Positions 19,257 through 29,186 of a stretch of DNA of 32,501 nucleotides are shown piece by piece. Within the stretch, counting starts at the first letter, position 1; each line of letters begins with the position of its first letter. The stretch spans positions 1-32,501 of the forward strand of contig JAUWHT010000015.1 in NCBI GenBank assembly GCA_030605745.1, given 5' to 3'. Made by a program: the position numbers and the translations under genes. The stretch comes from Pirellulales bacterium. Lineage in GTDB: Bacteria; Planctomycetota; Planctomycetia; Pirellulales; Thermoguttaceae. The notes below the pieces were generated by a model. That model was not told where the DNA came from and searched no databases. It saw only the letters and a list, made by a program, of their open reading frames with translations.

Positions 19257-19282
19257 CATAAAGCCGCGACCGGCGGTCGCGC
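19257..19282. repeat. Fourth copy of CATAAAGCCGCGACCGGCGGTCGCGC palindrome
   Basis: Identical to 14382-14407. Confidence 0.95.
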
Positions 19283-19405
19283 CAATAAAACCGCTTGCAT
19301 CTTCGCACCGCATATTTCGTCCATTTCGAATTCGTCGACAAATTGCTCGGACTCGACGAACCGAAGCGCGGCTATTTCTTGTCGCTGTCGATGACTTTGT
19401 TGAGC

Positions 19406-20539
19406 CTATCTCTTCTCAATCAAGAACAGGAATTCTCGGTTGGGTTCCTCTGCGTCCCGCAACCATTCATTGGTCCACTTCATACCTGCCATGACGTTCT
19501 TCTTGTAGTTAATTTCAATTACGTCCAGAAGCTTTCCGTTGCTACGCACGACATCGTTCAGTTCATCGGCCGTCGCCCGACCTCCAGAACTGTATGACAG
19601 GATGATCCAGCGGGCTTGAGTCGCTTTGATGAGCTTCTCAATTGCTTCGACCACAATGAAGCGGCCGCTGCCGTTGCGTCGGAACTCCTCGAATACTGAT
19701 GCAGCGACCTTGTCCGACGTGTCTTTGCGACGATTGGCCTTGCCGAAAAGGTTTGGTTTGTCGAAGAGACATACGCTTGTCCACACATGGTAGTAGGATG
19801 CATATCGTACCCGTGATGGTGGCATCTTCTCGTTGTTCGATCCGTATGGTGGATCGAAGTACGCAAGGTCAACGGACACACGCGGGGCGAGATCAAAGAT
19901 GTCGCTTCGGAATACTTGGTGCTCCCGTGATGACGTGAAGACGTTCGGCACCTTGAGCACAAGCTCCTTGTATGATCGAGGGGACCAGTCCTTGAGATAA
20001 GAAACGAAATGTCCAAGACTGCTGTCCACCTGATCGAGTGCCAGAATGAGGCTTGTCAGAGCCACAGCTTTATCAACGGCATCAAGCCCAAGTTTCTCTA
20101 TCTCCTCACGGATAGCATCGAGCTTTCGGGTGTTATGCACTTGCCATGGTTTCTTCAGGCCATCTTGCTGGACTGCAGAGCCTCCGTTAAGTTGCCCGCC
20201 ATAGTGCTCCGTGAACCAACCATCAACGGGGCAGACGGTATTGAGATGGTCAATCAAGTCCTGATACTCGTTGGGTTGCTTGTGGTTGAGGAGGTAGCAG
20301 ATGGCAAAGACCTCTGACCAGACCGCAAGGTCGTTGCAGATGACCTCATATCCAGACTTCGCCAAGGCCTGTGACACGCGTGTGGTTCCCGAGAACCCAT
20401 CCAACACCGTGTGTGCATCAACTCGCTTGGCGAACTGAAGTATCTGCGGAATCAGCTTCAGTTTTGAACCTGCATACTTGATGCCCTCCGTAGGAGGCGC
20501 ATCAAGAACAAGGTCGTCAAAAAGGGGAAGCGTCTGCAT
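19406..20539 (-). CDS. D12-class adenine-N6 DNA methyltransferase
   Basis: IKYAGSKLKLIPQI (motif I-like), LDGFSGTTRVSQAL, DLAYFDPPYG (DPPY motif IV). Confidence 0.88.
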   Translation of the reverse strand: MQTLPLFDDLVLDAPPTEGIKYAGSKLKLIPQILQFAKRVDAHTVLDGFSGTTRVSQALAKSGYEVICNDLAVWSEVFAICYLLNHKQPNEYQDLIDHLNTVCPVDGWFTEHYGGQLNGGSAVQQDGLKKPWQVHNTRKLDAIREEIEKLGLDAVDKAVALTSLILALDQVDSSLGHFVSYLKDWSPRSYKELVLKVPNVFTSSREHQVFRSDIFDLAPRVSVDLAYFDPPYGSNNEKMPPSRVRYASYYHVWTSVCLFDKPNLFGKANRRKDTSDKVAASVFEEFRRNGSGRFIVVEAIEKLIKATQARWIILSYSSGGRATADELNDVVRSNGKLLDVIEINYKKNVMAGMKWTNEWLRDAEEPNREFLFLIEKR

Positions 20540-20541
20540 TA

Positions 20542-21387
20542 TTACTTCAGTCCTGACTGTTGCTTCAGCTTCACAATGTCTTCCTTAACCTTCTCCAATG
20601 CGGACTTGTGTCCGGCCTCGGACGAGACAAGCGCATGCGAGAAGAGTTTTACAAGAACCAGATTATGGGAGTAATCGATCCACCCGTCGGTAATGCTGTC
20701 AAAGTAGTTCAATCCATTCTTCGTGTGCGTCCACAAACCACGCTGCAAGGCGTTTGCCGCAGCATCGCCATATCTCACCTCACAGATATACTCATCCGAT
20801 GAATTGTAAAATCGGTAGACGGGATGTTTCCTGCCTCTTTTGCCTTCCTCTCTTGAGATGCGTACCGTATCACTGACTGCCCGATTGTAGTCGAAAACAA
20901 GAATGCTGCACCTCTGATTCTTCTCATCGTAGATGAGAGGGAGAACATTGATGTTTCGGAACTCTGCGAAAGCAGGATCGTTGAGCACAGCTTGGACTTT
21001 GGCCTGGCCCGCGACTCCGTCTCCCTCCTGCTCTAACCTGGGGAACATTCGGAAGGTCTTGTCTGTTGAAAGCTGAAGAGGTCCGTCCCCGTAGGCCTTC
21101 AGGCTAACGGGAAACTCGGCCTTGGTAATCTCATTGATGATCTTGATGTCTTCCTCTTGTGACTTCGCTCGGTACAGATCTTTGCCGACGTGTATGGACC
21201 GAAAGTCGTACATGTACTGGTTGATGAACTCGGCTATTGCTATCTCGGCAAGATCGCCATGCGTTTTGTTTCCGATCAGACGCATCGTGAAGATGTTGCT
21301 GAGCGTGGTTGTGATCAGGTCGGGGTGCTTGCTGACCAGAAGCTTGAGTCGAATCGTGAAATCTGCGTACGGGTCTTGGTCTGTCAT
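20542..21387 (-). CDS. Probable type II restriction endonuclease
   Basis: Abuts MTase (2-bp gap); NKTHGDLAEIAIAEFIN ... AEFPVSLKAYGDGPLQLSTDKTFRMFPRL, nuclease-like core; start at 21387 preceded by AAAGGAAC. Confidence 0.65.
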   Translation of the reverse strand: MTDQDPYADFTIRLKLLVSKHPDLITTTLSNIFTMRLIGNKTHGDLAEIAIAEFINQYMYDFRSIHVGKDLYRAKSQEEDIKIINEITKAEFPVSLKAYGDGPLQLSTDKTFRMFPRLEQEGDGVAGQAKVQAVLNDPAFAEFRNINVLPLIYDEKNQRCSILVFDYNRAVSDTVRISREEGKRGRKHPVYRFYNSSDEYICEVRYGDAAANALQRGLWTHTKNGLNYFDSITDGWIDYSHNLVLVKLFSHALVSSEAGHKSALEKVKEDIVKLKQQSGLK

Positions 21388-21415
21388 CTTGTTCCTTTCT
21401 GTATCTGGCCCAACG

Positions 21416-22381
21416 TCAACTTTGAGGCTGCGGCGCGCCAGCGATGCTAGCCTCCAAGGTTTTGTTGGCGCCGTCCTGAATTTCCGTGTTGAGATCCCGC
21501 CACAGCTCCATTGCTGATGCTGTCCTGTAGGCGACATGTCGCCGAAGAGCCTTTGAGAGAGCGACGTTGTACGGGAACAGAAGCCCTTCAGCTATCTGTC
21601 GAGGAACACCGTCGAGAACCTGTTGCTTCGTAAATTGCGGTTCCCTGCCGTGGATGATCGCAAGAAAGAGAAGGCCGCAGTGGTAGATGTCAAGACGGTG
21701 GTCAATCGTTCCAAATTCGGTGGGGTTCAGGTGTTCGGGGGGCAACATCCATTCAGCAAGGAGTGTGTTGAAGACGTTCACGTCACCGATTATGTTTGAA
21801 ATCCCAAAGTCGCCCAGCTTGAACCGCATGGCGTTGTATTGTTCCGGCAGGACTTCATCCCGAACCACTGAGGTGAACACGTTGCCCAGGTGGATGTCCT
21901 TGTGGACGACCCCGGCAGCATGGAGGAAGTGAACGGCCTGGAGAAGGCATCTAGCAATGGGTTTAAGCCAGAAGTAACCGTTGTAGTTGTCGAGTGTGAA
22001 AAGGTCACTGATCGTGGACTCACAGCGTTCAGTCACGAGGTAGAAGGAGTCCTTGTACTCAAACGCGGCATGCAGGTAAGTGATGAAGGGATTCCGAAAG
22101 GCCTGGAGATACTGCGACTCATGCTCCCAGTTCTTCGCGATGATGTCGTATGATTGCTTCCGCGGAAGCAGGACTTTGGCGGCGAGTTTGTTCCCCCACG
22201 AATCGCCGCATTCGTACACAACACCAAAGACGCCGTGACCGATCTCGTCTCCAATGAAGTACGTGACATCACGAAACTGAATGGCTTCCCCGTGCTGCGG
22301 CAGCGTGAAGCTCTTGAACGTGAGCTGTTGGGGCTGCTCTGCCGGCTCGCCTTCCGGTTGCTGTTGTTGTTCTTCTGTCAT
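21416..22381 (-). CDS. Serine/threonine protein kinase-like protein
   Basis: IGHGVFGVVYE (P-loop), KLAAKVLL, HKDIHLGNV (catalytic loop), LGDFGISN (DFG); ATG at 22381 or TTG at 22399. Confidence 0.85.
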   Translation of the reverse strand: MTEEQQQQPEGEPAEQPQQLTFKSFTLPQHGEAIQFRDVTYFIGDEIGHGVFGVVYECGDSWGNKLAAKVLLPRKQSYDIIAKNWEHESQYLQAFRNPFITYLHAAFEYKDSFYLVTERCESTISDLFTLDNYNGYFWLKPIARCLLQAVHFLHAAGVVHKDIHLGNVFTSVVRDEVLPEQYNAMRFKLGDFGISNIIGDVNVFNTLLAEWMLPPEHLNPTEFGTIDHRLDIYHCGLLFLAIIHGREPQFTKQQVLDGVPRQIAEGLLFPYNVALSKALRRHVAYRTASAMELWRDLNTEIQDGANKTLEASIAGAPQPQS

Positions 22382-22438
22382 CTCATCTTCTCGCGCCAAC
22401 TATGGTTTAGATGGTTTCCGCATATACCTGCCTTTGGT

Positions 22439-23078
<640 letters not shown>

Positions 23079-23221
23079 CAACTTTCAACACGGCACCGCG
23101 TGCAGAACCGTTGTAGTCGAACTCTGGCAGACCGGCGCCCGGCCGTGTTGCGAGCTATAGTTTAGCGCATACTAGGTTTAGTGTGGCTTGTAGTATCTTT
23201 AGGGGGTGCTTGGGGGTGGGT

Positions 23222-23752
23222 GTGTTTGCTGAGATACCGACCGCGAACCTGCACCTGCCGACTACGGTGGCCCTGGCGGCGCTGGCGGCGATTGGTTACA
23301 TGGTTAGCATCTTTCGTAGCGGAGAGCGCGAATTTACGCTGGTCGACGCGATGATCCTGATGGTCATCGTAGCGATCCTGGGCGCGACGGTGATCCCGCT
23401 GATCGAGGCGGCCAGCACCAAGGCCAAGTCCGCCACCCTACTGCAAAACCTGCACACGCTGCGGTCCCAGATCGAACTGTACAAACTGGAACACGGGGGC
23501 GAGGCCCCGGTGGCCTACCAGGGCATGTTTCCGCAATTGACCCGGTCGACCAACGGCGACGGGATTCCCGGCCCGCCGGGGAGCAAGTACCCCTTTGGCC
23601 CCTACCTGCGAAGCGGGGTGCCGCTTAACCCGATCACCGGCCGCTCGATCGTCACGCTCACCGAGACGTTCCCACCGAAGGCGGCCAGCGGCAACGGCGG
23701 CTGGATCTACCACCAGGCCACCGGCCGGATCGCGGCCGATCTGGACGATTAG
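23222..23752 (+). CDS. Pseudopilin-like (GspG-related) protein with extra N-terminal TM
   Basis: TTVALAALAAIGYMVSIFRSGEREFTLVDAMILMVIVAILGATVIPLIEAASTKAKSATLLQNLHTLRSQIELYKLEHGGEAP. Confidence 0.7.
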   Translation: MFAEIPTANLHLPTTVALAALAAIGYMVSIFRSGEREFTLVDAMILMVIVAILGATVIPLIEAASTKAKSATLLQNLHTLRSQIELYKLEHGGEAPVAYQGMFPQLTRSTNGDGIPGPPGSKYPFGPYLRSGVPLNPITGRSIVTLTETFPPKAASGNGGWIYHQATGRIAADLDD

Positions 23753-23756
23753 TAAC

Positions 23757-23830
23757 AAAGCCGAAAACGGAAAGCGGAAAGCCGAAAGCGCAGTAACGAA
23801 CGCCCATTCCACTTTCCGCTTTTCGCTTTG
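23757..23830. repeat. CGGAAAG heptamer array with inverted counterpart
   Basis: GCCGAAAACGGAAAGCGGAAAGCCGAAAGCG ... CACTTTCCGCTTTTCGCTTT. Confidence 0.8.
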
Positions 23831-23832
23831 AC

Positions 23833-24018
23833 CTAGCGTTTTTCCAGCTCCCAGTCGTCGACGATGACCTGTCCGCCGGGGCTCATGCTGCGGAGCTTAT
23901 CGGCGATGGCGGAACGCTCCGAGACGGTGGCCTTTTCGAGCTTTCTGGCAAATTGTGCCACCTTCTTGCGCCGATGCCGGCGACGCTTGATTTCCTTGCG
24001 ACGTTCACTACACGGCAC
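23833..24018 (-). CDS. DUF6800-like small basic protein
   Basis: CSERRKEIKRRRHRRKKVAQFARKLEKATVSERSAIADKLRSMSPGGQVIVDDW; GTG start inferred. Confidence 0.65.
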   Translation of the reverse strand: MPCSERRKEIKRRRHRRKKVAQFARKLEKATVSERSAIADKLRSMSPGGQVIVDDWELEKR

Positions 24019-24172
24019 GTTTTGACTCCTTGATTCACAGTAGTTGATGCCCATGTACTGGCCACGAGCTTATTAACTCAATCGACTATACCAAACGGCC
24101 CGTAACGGGGCAACCCATAGCCGTGGGCAGAAACAGTGCTACACAAAGGCAGTACCAGCTTGATTTGCCGAG

Positions 24173-24263
24173 CCCGTTTAGCCGCCGGGCTTGCTCGGCG
24201 CGTTGTTTTGCGGCCTATTTGCTCGAACGCTAACGCGCCGGGCAAGCCCGGCGGCTAAACGGG
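24173..24263. repeat. GTTTAGCC palindromic element at 3' end of valS
   Basis: CCCGTTTAGCCGCCGGGCTTGCTCGGCGCGTT ... AACGCGCCGGGCAAGCCCGGCGGCTAAACGGG. Confidence 0.95.
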
Positions 24264-27200
24264 TGAGCTTGTCCAAAACCTGCGAGGTTGTCGCGATCTG
24301 GTCTTGTAGCTCTTTCAGGCTGTCGCGCTCCTTTTGGACGACGGTTGCGGGCGCCCGCTCGATGAAGTTCTTGTTCTCCAGATTCTTCTTCTTGTCGGCG
24401 ATCAACTTGTCCAGTTTCTCGAGTTCCTGCTTTTTGCGGGTAAATTCTGCTTCGACGTCGATTGAATCTGCCAGGTCGACATGCACGTTATCGCCAGCGG
24501 ATACCGTTGCACTGGCACACAATGGTGGCGCCTCAACGTCAGGACCAATTTCGGTAATCCGGGCATTTGCCATTGATTCGAAATAGGGCTTCATTGGTTC
24601 CGTTAGCATGGCTATCGACGAATGGCACGTGTTCGACACCCTAATTCTCACACTCGGCGCGATATTGTTTCGGCTCCGGATGTCGCGAATCGCCCGAAGC
24701 TTGTTCTGGAATACCACAAACTGGGCCTCGATCCGCGGGTCCTGCCTCTTCGCGTCGCTCTCGGGCCAGGGGGCGATCATAATGCTCTCGGCCGCCGGCT
24801 GCACCACGTTGATCCCTCGCTCAGGCGCCACTTCGGCCAACAACTGCCACACCTCTTCGGTAACAAACGGGATCATCGGATGCAGCAGCCGCAGCAGCGT
24901 GTCCAGCGTGTGGGCCAACACGCGCTGGGCAACCGTGCGACTTGCATCGTCCTGCAATCGGCCCTTCACCATTTCGACGAAGAAGCTGCAAAACTCGTCC
25001 CAGGCGAAGTCGTACAGCGTCCGGGCCGCGTCGGCGTACCGGTACTCGGCCAGCGAATCGGTCACCTGCCGGGTCACCGTCGAGAGCCGGCTTAGTATCC
25101 AGCGGTCCTCGACCGTCAGTTCCCGGTCGGCCACCACGCCGGGCGTGTACCCGTCGAGGTTCATAAGCGTGAACCGCGAGGCGTTCCACAGCTTGTTGCA
25201 GAAGTTACGCGCCAGCTCGAACCGATCGCTGACCACTGCTCCCCGGGGCAGTGCCTTGTCTTGCGGCTTTTCGGCCCATTGGGTGGAGAACTCCCCGCCG
25301 CACTGCTTGCACTTGATCCGCGGCAGCAGGCGATTGTCCCTGGTCTGCTCGATCAGTTTGCCGCAGTGCGGACACTCGAACTCGACCGGCATTCGGACGT
25401 CCTGCGTCTCGGTTGTCATGTAGGCCAGGCCGAACCGCAGCGAGTCGGCCCCGAACTTCTCGATCACGTCGAGCGGATCGACGCCGTTGCCCTTCGACTT
25501 CGACATGCTCTCTCCGTAGCCGTCGAGGATTTTCGGGTGGATGTAGACCTCCCTAAACGGCACCTCGCCCACGTTGTGCAACCCGGTCAGGACCATCCGT
25601 GCGACCCACAGCGTAATGATGTCGCGGCTGGTTATGAGCACATTGGTCGGGTAGAAGTATTTCAGGTCGTCGGTCTGCTCCGGCCAGCCGAGCGTGGAAT
25701 GCGGCCAAAGAGCGGAACTGAACCAGGTGTCCAAGACGTCGGGTTCGCGGTCGAACAGTCCATCTTTCTCAATCGCTTCGATTACCTCATGATCGTCTTC
25801 ATCCCGGACGCAAAGGAAGTAATATGTGACCTTTGGGTCTCGAACATTATCATGCTGTTGTTTCGGTGTGGGACTGCTTGCCCGCCGCGATTCCACGACC
25901 CGTCCCTCTTTGATCCAGCGATTGATCTTCGGTTGAAGTTCTTTTCGCCGCATGGATAATCGCTTCGTTTCATCCGGCTCGGTAAGACGCCTACTCAATC
26001 CCCACACCGGCAATTGGTGTCCCCACCAAAGCTGCCGGCTGATCGGCCAGTCGCGTTTCTCGCTGAGCCAGTCGAGATAGCCCTTGCTGTAGCGCGAGGG
26101 AATGATCCGCACGCGGCCATCCGAAACGGCATCCATCGCCGTCTGCGCGAGCCAATCCATCTTGACGAACCACTGGTCGGTCAAGAGCGGTTCGATGGGC
26201 GTTTTCGAGCGGTCGGAATGGGCCAGGTCGATCTGGCGGTCTTCGACCTTGACCAATAGGCCCTGCTCCTTAAGGTCGGCAACCACGTTCTCGCGCGACT
26301 CGGCCACCGTCTGTCCCTGGTACGGCCCGGCTTCAGCGCTCAGCGTGCCGTCGAGGTTGAGGATGTTGACCATCGGCAGGTTCTGCCGCAGGCCGACCTC
26401 GTAGTCGTTCGGGTCGTGTGCCGGGGTGATTTTTACGCAGCCGGTGCCCATCTCGGGCTTGGCCCACGGGTCGGCTATCAGCGGGATCTCACGCTCCACC
26501 AGCGGCAGCAACACCTTGCGACCGTCGGCGGCCATCTTCCGCAGTGTGAGCAGTTCGTCAAGCATTGTCTCGCGCCGCTTGCGCACGTCGTCAAGCTGGG
26601 CCTGAATCTCGGGCTTTTGCCGCTGCGGCACTGTGGCAAGCCGCGCTTTCAGGTCGGCCTCGGCCTTATCCAGCGCGGCGGCCGGGTCCGGATGGACCGC
26701 TACGGCCGTGTCGCCCAGCATCGTCTCCGGCCGCGTGGTGGCGATGGTCGCGTGCTTCGGCTCGCCCGGCTTCGGGTCGATCACCGGGTAGTTGAAGTAC
26801 CAGAAATGGCCTGAAACCGTCTCGTGAAATACCTCGTCGTCGCTGACGGCCGTTTGAAGCATCGTGTCCCAGTTTACCAGCCGCTTGCCACGGTAAATCA
26901 GCCCCTCCTTGAACAGACTGAAGAACGTGTGTCGGACCGCCCGGGCGCACATCGCATCCAGCGTGAACCGGGTCCGCTCCCAGTCGCAACTGCAACCCAT
27001 CTGCTTGAGTTGGCCCAGGATGCGGGCTTCGTACTCCTCCTTCCACTGCCAGATTCTTTCGACCAGACCCTTGCGTCCCAGCTCGTGCCGGGAGATTTTC
27101 TCCTCTTCCAACAGCCGCCGCTCGACGACCGCCTGGGTGGCAATGCCCGCGTGGTCGGTGCCGGGCATCCAGAGGGTCGCAAACCCCTGCATCCGCTTCT

Positions 27201-27420
27201 GCCGGATGAGGATATCCTGGAGCGTGTTGTTAAGCGCATGGCCCAGGTGTAGCGCCCCGGTGACGTTCGGCGGTGGGATGACGATGGTGTATGGCTTACG
27301 CTTCACATCTGGCCGGCTGTGAAAATAGCCCTTCTCCTTCCAGAACCGGTACCAACGGTCCCGGGCCGCCGCATGATCGTACTGCTTGGGCAGGTTACTG
27401 AATGACGGGTTGGTTGACAT
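24178..27420 (-). CDS. valS: Valyl-tRNA synthetase
   Basis: PPPNVTGALHLGHALNNTLQDILIRQKRMQGFATLWMPGTDHAGIATQ; MSKSKGNGVDPLDV; 1080 aa from ATG at 27420. Confidence 0.97.
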   Translation of the reverse strand: MSTNPSFSNLPKQYDHAAARDRWYRFWKEKGYFHSRPDVKRKPYTIVIPPPNVTGALHLGHALNNTLQDILIRQKRMQGFATLWMPGTDHAGIATQAVVERRLLEEEKISRHELGRKGLVERIWQWKEEYEARILGQLKQMGCSCDWERTRFTLDAMCARAVRHTFFSLFKEGLIYRGKRLVNWDTMLQTAVSDDEVFHETVSGHFWYFNYPVIDPKPGEPKHATIATTRPETMLGDTAVAVHPDPAAALDKAEADLKARLATVPQRQKPEIQAQLDDVRKRRETMLDELLTLRKMAADGRKVLLPLVEREIPLIADPWAKPEMGTGCVKITPAHDPNDYEVGLRQNLPMVNILNLDGTLSAEAGPYQGQTVAESRENVVADLKEQGLLVKVEDRQIDLAHSDRSKTPIEPLLTDQWFVKMDWLAQTAMDAVSDGRVRIIPSRYSKGYLDWLSEKRDWPISRQLWWGHQLPVWGLSRRLTEPDETKRLSMRRKELQPKINRWIKEGRVVESRRASSPTPKQQHDNVRDPKVTYYFLCVRDEDDHEVIEAIEKDGLFDREPDVLDTWFSSALWPHSTLGWPEQTDDLKYFYPTNVLITSRDIITLWVARMVLTGLHNVGEVPFREVYIHPKILDGYGESMSKSKGNGVDPLDVIEKFGADSLRFGLAYMTTETQDVRMPVEFECPHCGKLIEQTRDNRLLPRIKCKQCGGEFSTQWAEKPQDKALPRGAVVSDRFELARNFCNKLWNASRFTLMNLDGYTPGVVADRELTVEDRWILSRLSTVTRQVTDSLAEYRYADAARTLYDFAWDEFCSFFVEMVKGRLQDDASRTVAQRVLAHTLDTLLRLLHPMIPFVTEEVWQLLAEVAPERGINVVQPAAESIMIAPWPESDAKRQDPRIEAQFVVFQNKLRAIRDIRSRNNIAPSVRIRVSNTCHSSIAMLTEPMKPYFESMANARITEIGPDVEAPPLCASATVSAGDNVHVDLADSIDVEAEFTRKKQELEKLDKLIADKKKNLENKNFIERAPATVVQKERDSLKELQDQIATTSQVLDKLTRLAAGLARRVSVRANRPQNNAPSKPGG

Positions 27421-27465
27421 GGTGTTGTAAATCAAGGTGGCAATGAATTGCCACCCCCTCATCGC

Positions 27466-27493
27466 CTACTGACCACTGACCACTAACCACTCT
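27466..27493. repeat. 7-bp-period array CTACTGA CCACTGA CCACTAA CCACTCT
   Basis: Read directly; lies between valS and cimA. Confidence 0.8.
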
Positions 27494-29048
27494 CCTCATC
27501 TTTGTACAGTTTGTACTCGAAGCTGTCGACCAGTGCGATCCAACTTGCTTCGATGATGTTCTCGCTCACGCCGACGGTCCCCCAGACGTCGTCCTCGTCC
27601 TGGCTTTCGATAACTACGCGGACCACTGCGGCGGTGGCCGCCTCGGCATTGACCACGCGGACTTTGTAGTCGACCAGGTGCAGTTTTTCCAGGGCGGGAA
27701 AGCTGCCGTTTAATGCCTTCCGCATGGCTGCGTCTAGGGCGTTGATCGGGCCGTCGCCCTCAGCCACCTCGTGACGGAGCTTCTCGCCGATGCGGATCTT
27801 CACCGCGGCCTCGGTGATGATCCTCCCGTCGGCGTCGGTCTCCACGTCGACGTGGTACTTGAGCCGCTCGAAGTGTGGCCGAAACGTGCCCGCGCACTTA
27901 CGCACCAACAGATCGAACGAGCCGTCGGCCGCCTCGAATTGATAGCCGTCGTTTTCCATGAAGACTACCCGGGCGAGAATCTTGTCCATCAGCTTCGAGT
28001 CGGGCCGGATGTCGAGCCGGCCGGTCAGGGCCTTGATGTTGGCCCGCCCCGAAAGTTCGCTCAGCAGCACGCGGCGTTCGTTGCCCACCTGCTGCGGGTC
28101 GATGTGTTCGTAGCTGGCCGTGCTGCGGGCAACGGCGCTGACGTGTGTGCCCCCCTTGTGCGCAAAAGCGCTCTTGCCCACAAAAGGCTGGTGCGTGCGG
28201 AAGTTCATGTTGACCATCTCGTAGACGTATCGCGAGAGTTCAGTCAGGTGCGATATGTGTTCGGGCCCGAGCACCTCGTACCCCTTCTTGATGCTCAGGT
28301 TGGCAATGACCGAGATCAGGTCGGCGTTGCCGCAGCGTTCGCCGAAACCGTTGACGGTCCCCTGCACGTGGGTCGCACCGGCGTCGACGGCGGCCAACGT
28401 GTTGGCCACCGCCAGGTCGCAGTCGTTGTGACAATGGATGCCAACCGGCACGGGCAGCGCGTCGACGGCGGCCCGGGTGATCCGGGCGATCTCTTCGGGC
28501 ATTCCGCCGCCGTTTGTATCGCACAACACTACCAGCCGGGCGCCCGCCTCAGCGGCGGTTCGCAACGCACTAATCGCATACTCCGGATCGGCCTTCCAGC
28601 CATCGAAGCAGTGCTCGGCGTCGAAGATCACCTGGCGACCGATCTCGACCAGCAGCCGGATACTCTCGTCGATCATCGACAGGTTCTCTGCCAGGCTGGT
28701 TCGCAGCACCTCGGCCACGTGGAAGGGCGACGTCTTGCCGACCAGCGTGATCACCGCGGCGCCGGACTCCAGCAGGGCGTTGAGTCCCGGGTCGTCTTCA
28801 GGTCGGACCGCCTTACGGCGGGTCATGCCGAACGCGCAGACCTTGGCATGTTTCAGGTCCATCTGGCCGGCGCGCTGGAAGTATTGCGAATCCTTCTCGT
28901 TGCTGGCCGGATAGCCACCTTCGACGTAGTCGAACCGCAGGCTATCGAGCCGCTCGGTCAGCGAGAGCTTGTCCTGCAACGAGAAGTCGATCCCTTCGGC
29001 CTGCGAGCCGTCGCGGAGTGTGGTGTCGTAGATTTCGATGTGACGCAT
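27483..29048 (-). CDS. cimA: (R)-citramalate synthase (LeuA/CimA family)
   Basis: MRHIEIYDTTLRDGSQAEGIDFSLQDKLSLTERLD; GIHCHNDCDLAVANTLAAVDAGATHVQGTVNGFGERCGNADL; FEYKLYKDE. Confidence 0.9.
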   Translation of the reverse strand: MRHIEIYDTTLRDGSQAEGIDFSLQDKLSLTERLDSLRFDYVEGGYPASNEKDSQYFQRAGQMDLKHAKVCAFGMTRRKAVRPEDDPGLNALLESGAAVITLVGKTSPFHVAEVLRTSLAENLSMIDESIRLLVEIGRQVIFDAEHCFDGWKADPEYAISALRTAAEAGARLVVLCDTNGGGMPEEIARITRAAVDALPVPVGIHCHNDCDLAVANTLAAVDAGATHVQGTVNGFGERCGNADLISVIANLSIKKGYEVLGPEHISHLTELSRYVYEMVNMNFRTHQPFVGKSAFAHKGGTHVSAVARSTASYEHIDPQQVGNERRVLLSELSGRANIKALTGRLDIRPDSKLMDKILARVVFMENDGYQFEAADGSFDLLVRKCAGTFRPHFERLKYHVDVETDADGRIITEAAVKIRIGEKLRHEVAEGDGPINALDAAMRKALNGSFPALEKLHLVDYKVRVVNAEAATAAVVRVVIESQDEDDVWGTVGVSENIIEASWIALVDSFEYKLYKDEESG

Positions 29049-29049
29049 G

Positions 29050-29085
29050 GTAGGGGTTAGTGGATAGTGGATAGTGGATAGTGTG
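29050..29085. repeat. 7-bp-period array (minus: CACTATC CACTATC CACTATC CACTAAC)
   Basis: Between attenuator terminator and cimA start. Confidence 0.8.
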
Positions 29086-29112
29086 GGCCGCTGTGCCCTC
29101 ACGGCGGTGCAC

Positions 29113-29143
29113 AAAAAAACCCTCAGGCCGGTCGGCCTCAGGG
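29113..29143 (-). terminator. Intrinsic terminator (attenuator) upstream of cimA
   Basis: CCCTGAGGCCG-AC-CGGCCTGAGGG followed by T7; 10 bp plus one G.G mismatch. Confidence 0.85.
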
Positions 29144-29186
29144 CTGCTGTTCGTCGGTCTTCTGCCGGTCCGAAGCCCTTAAGGCC
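29134..29186 (-). promoter_or_regulatory. Candidate antiterminator helix of cimA leader
   Basis: GGCCTTAAGGGCT (29186-29174) complementary to AGCCCTGAGGCC (29145-29134), which contains most of the terminator 5' arm. Confidence 0.65.

Noticed and set aside
27771-29060. 429-aa plus ORF antisense to cimA
   Set aside because: Shadow ORF; no recognisable family.
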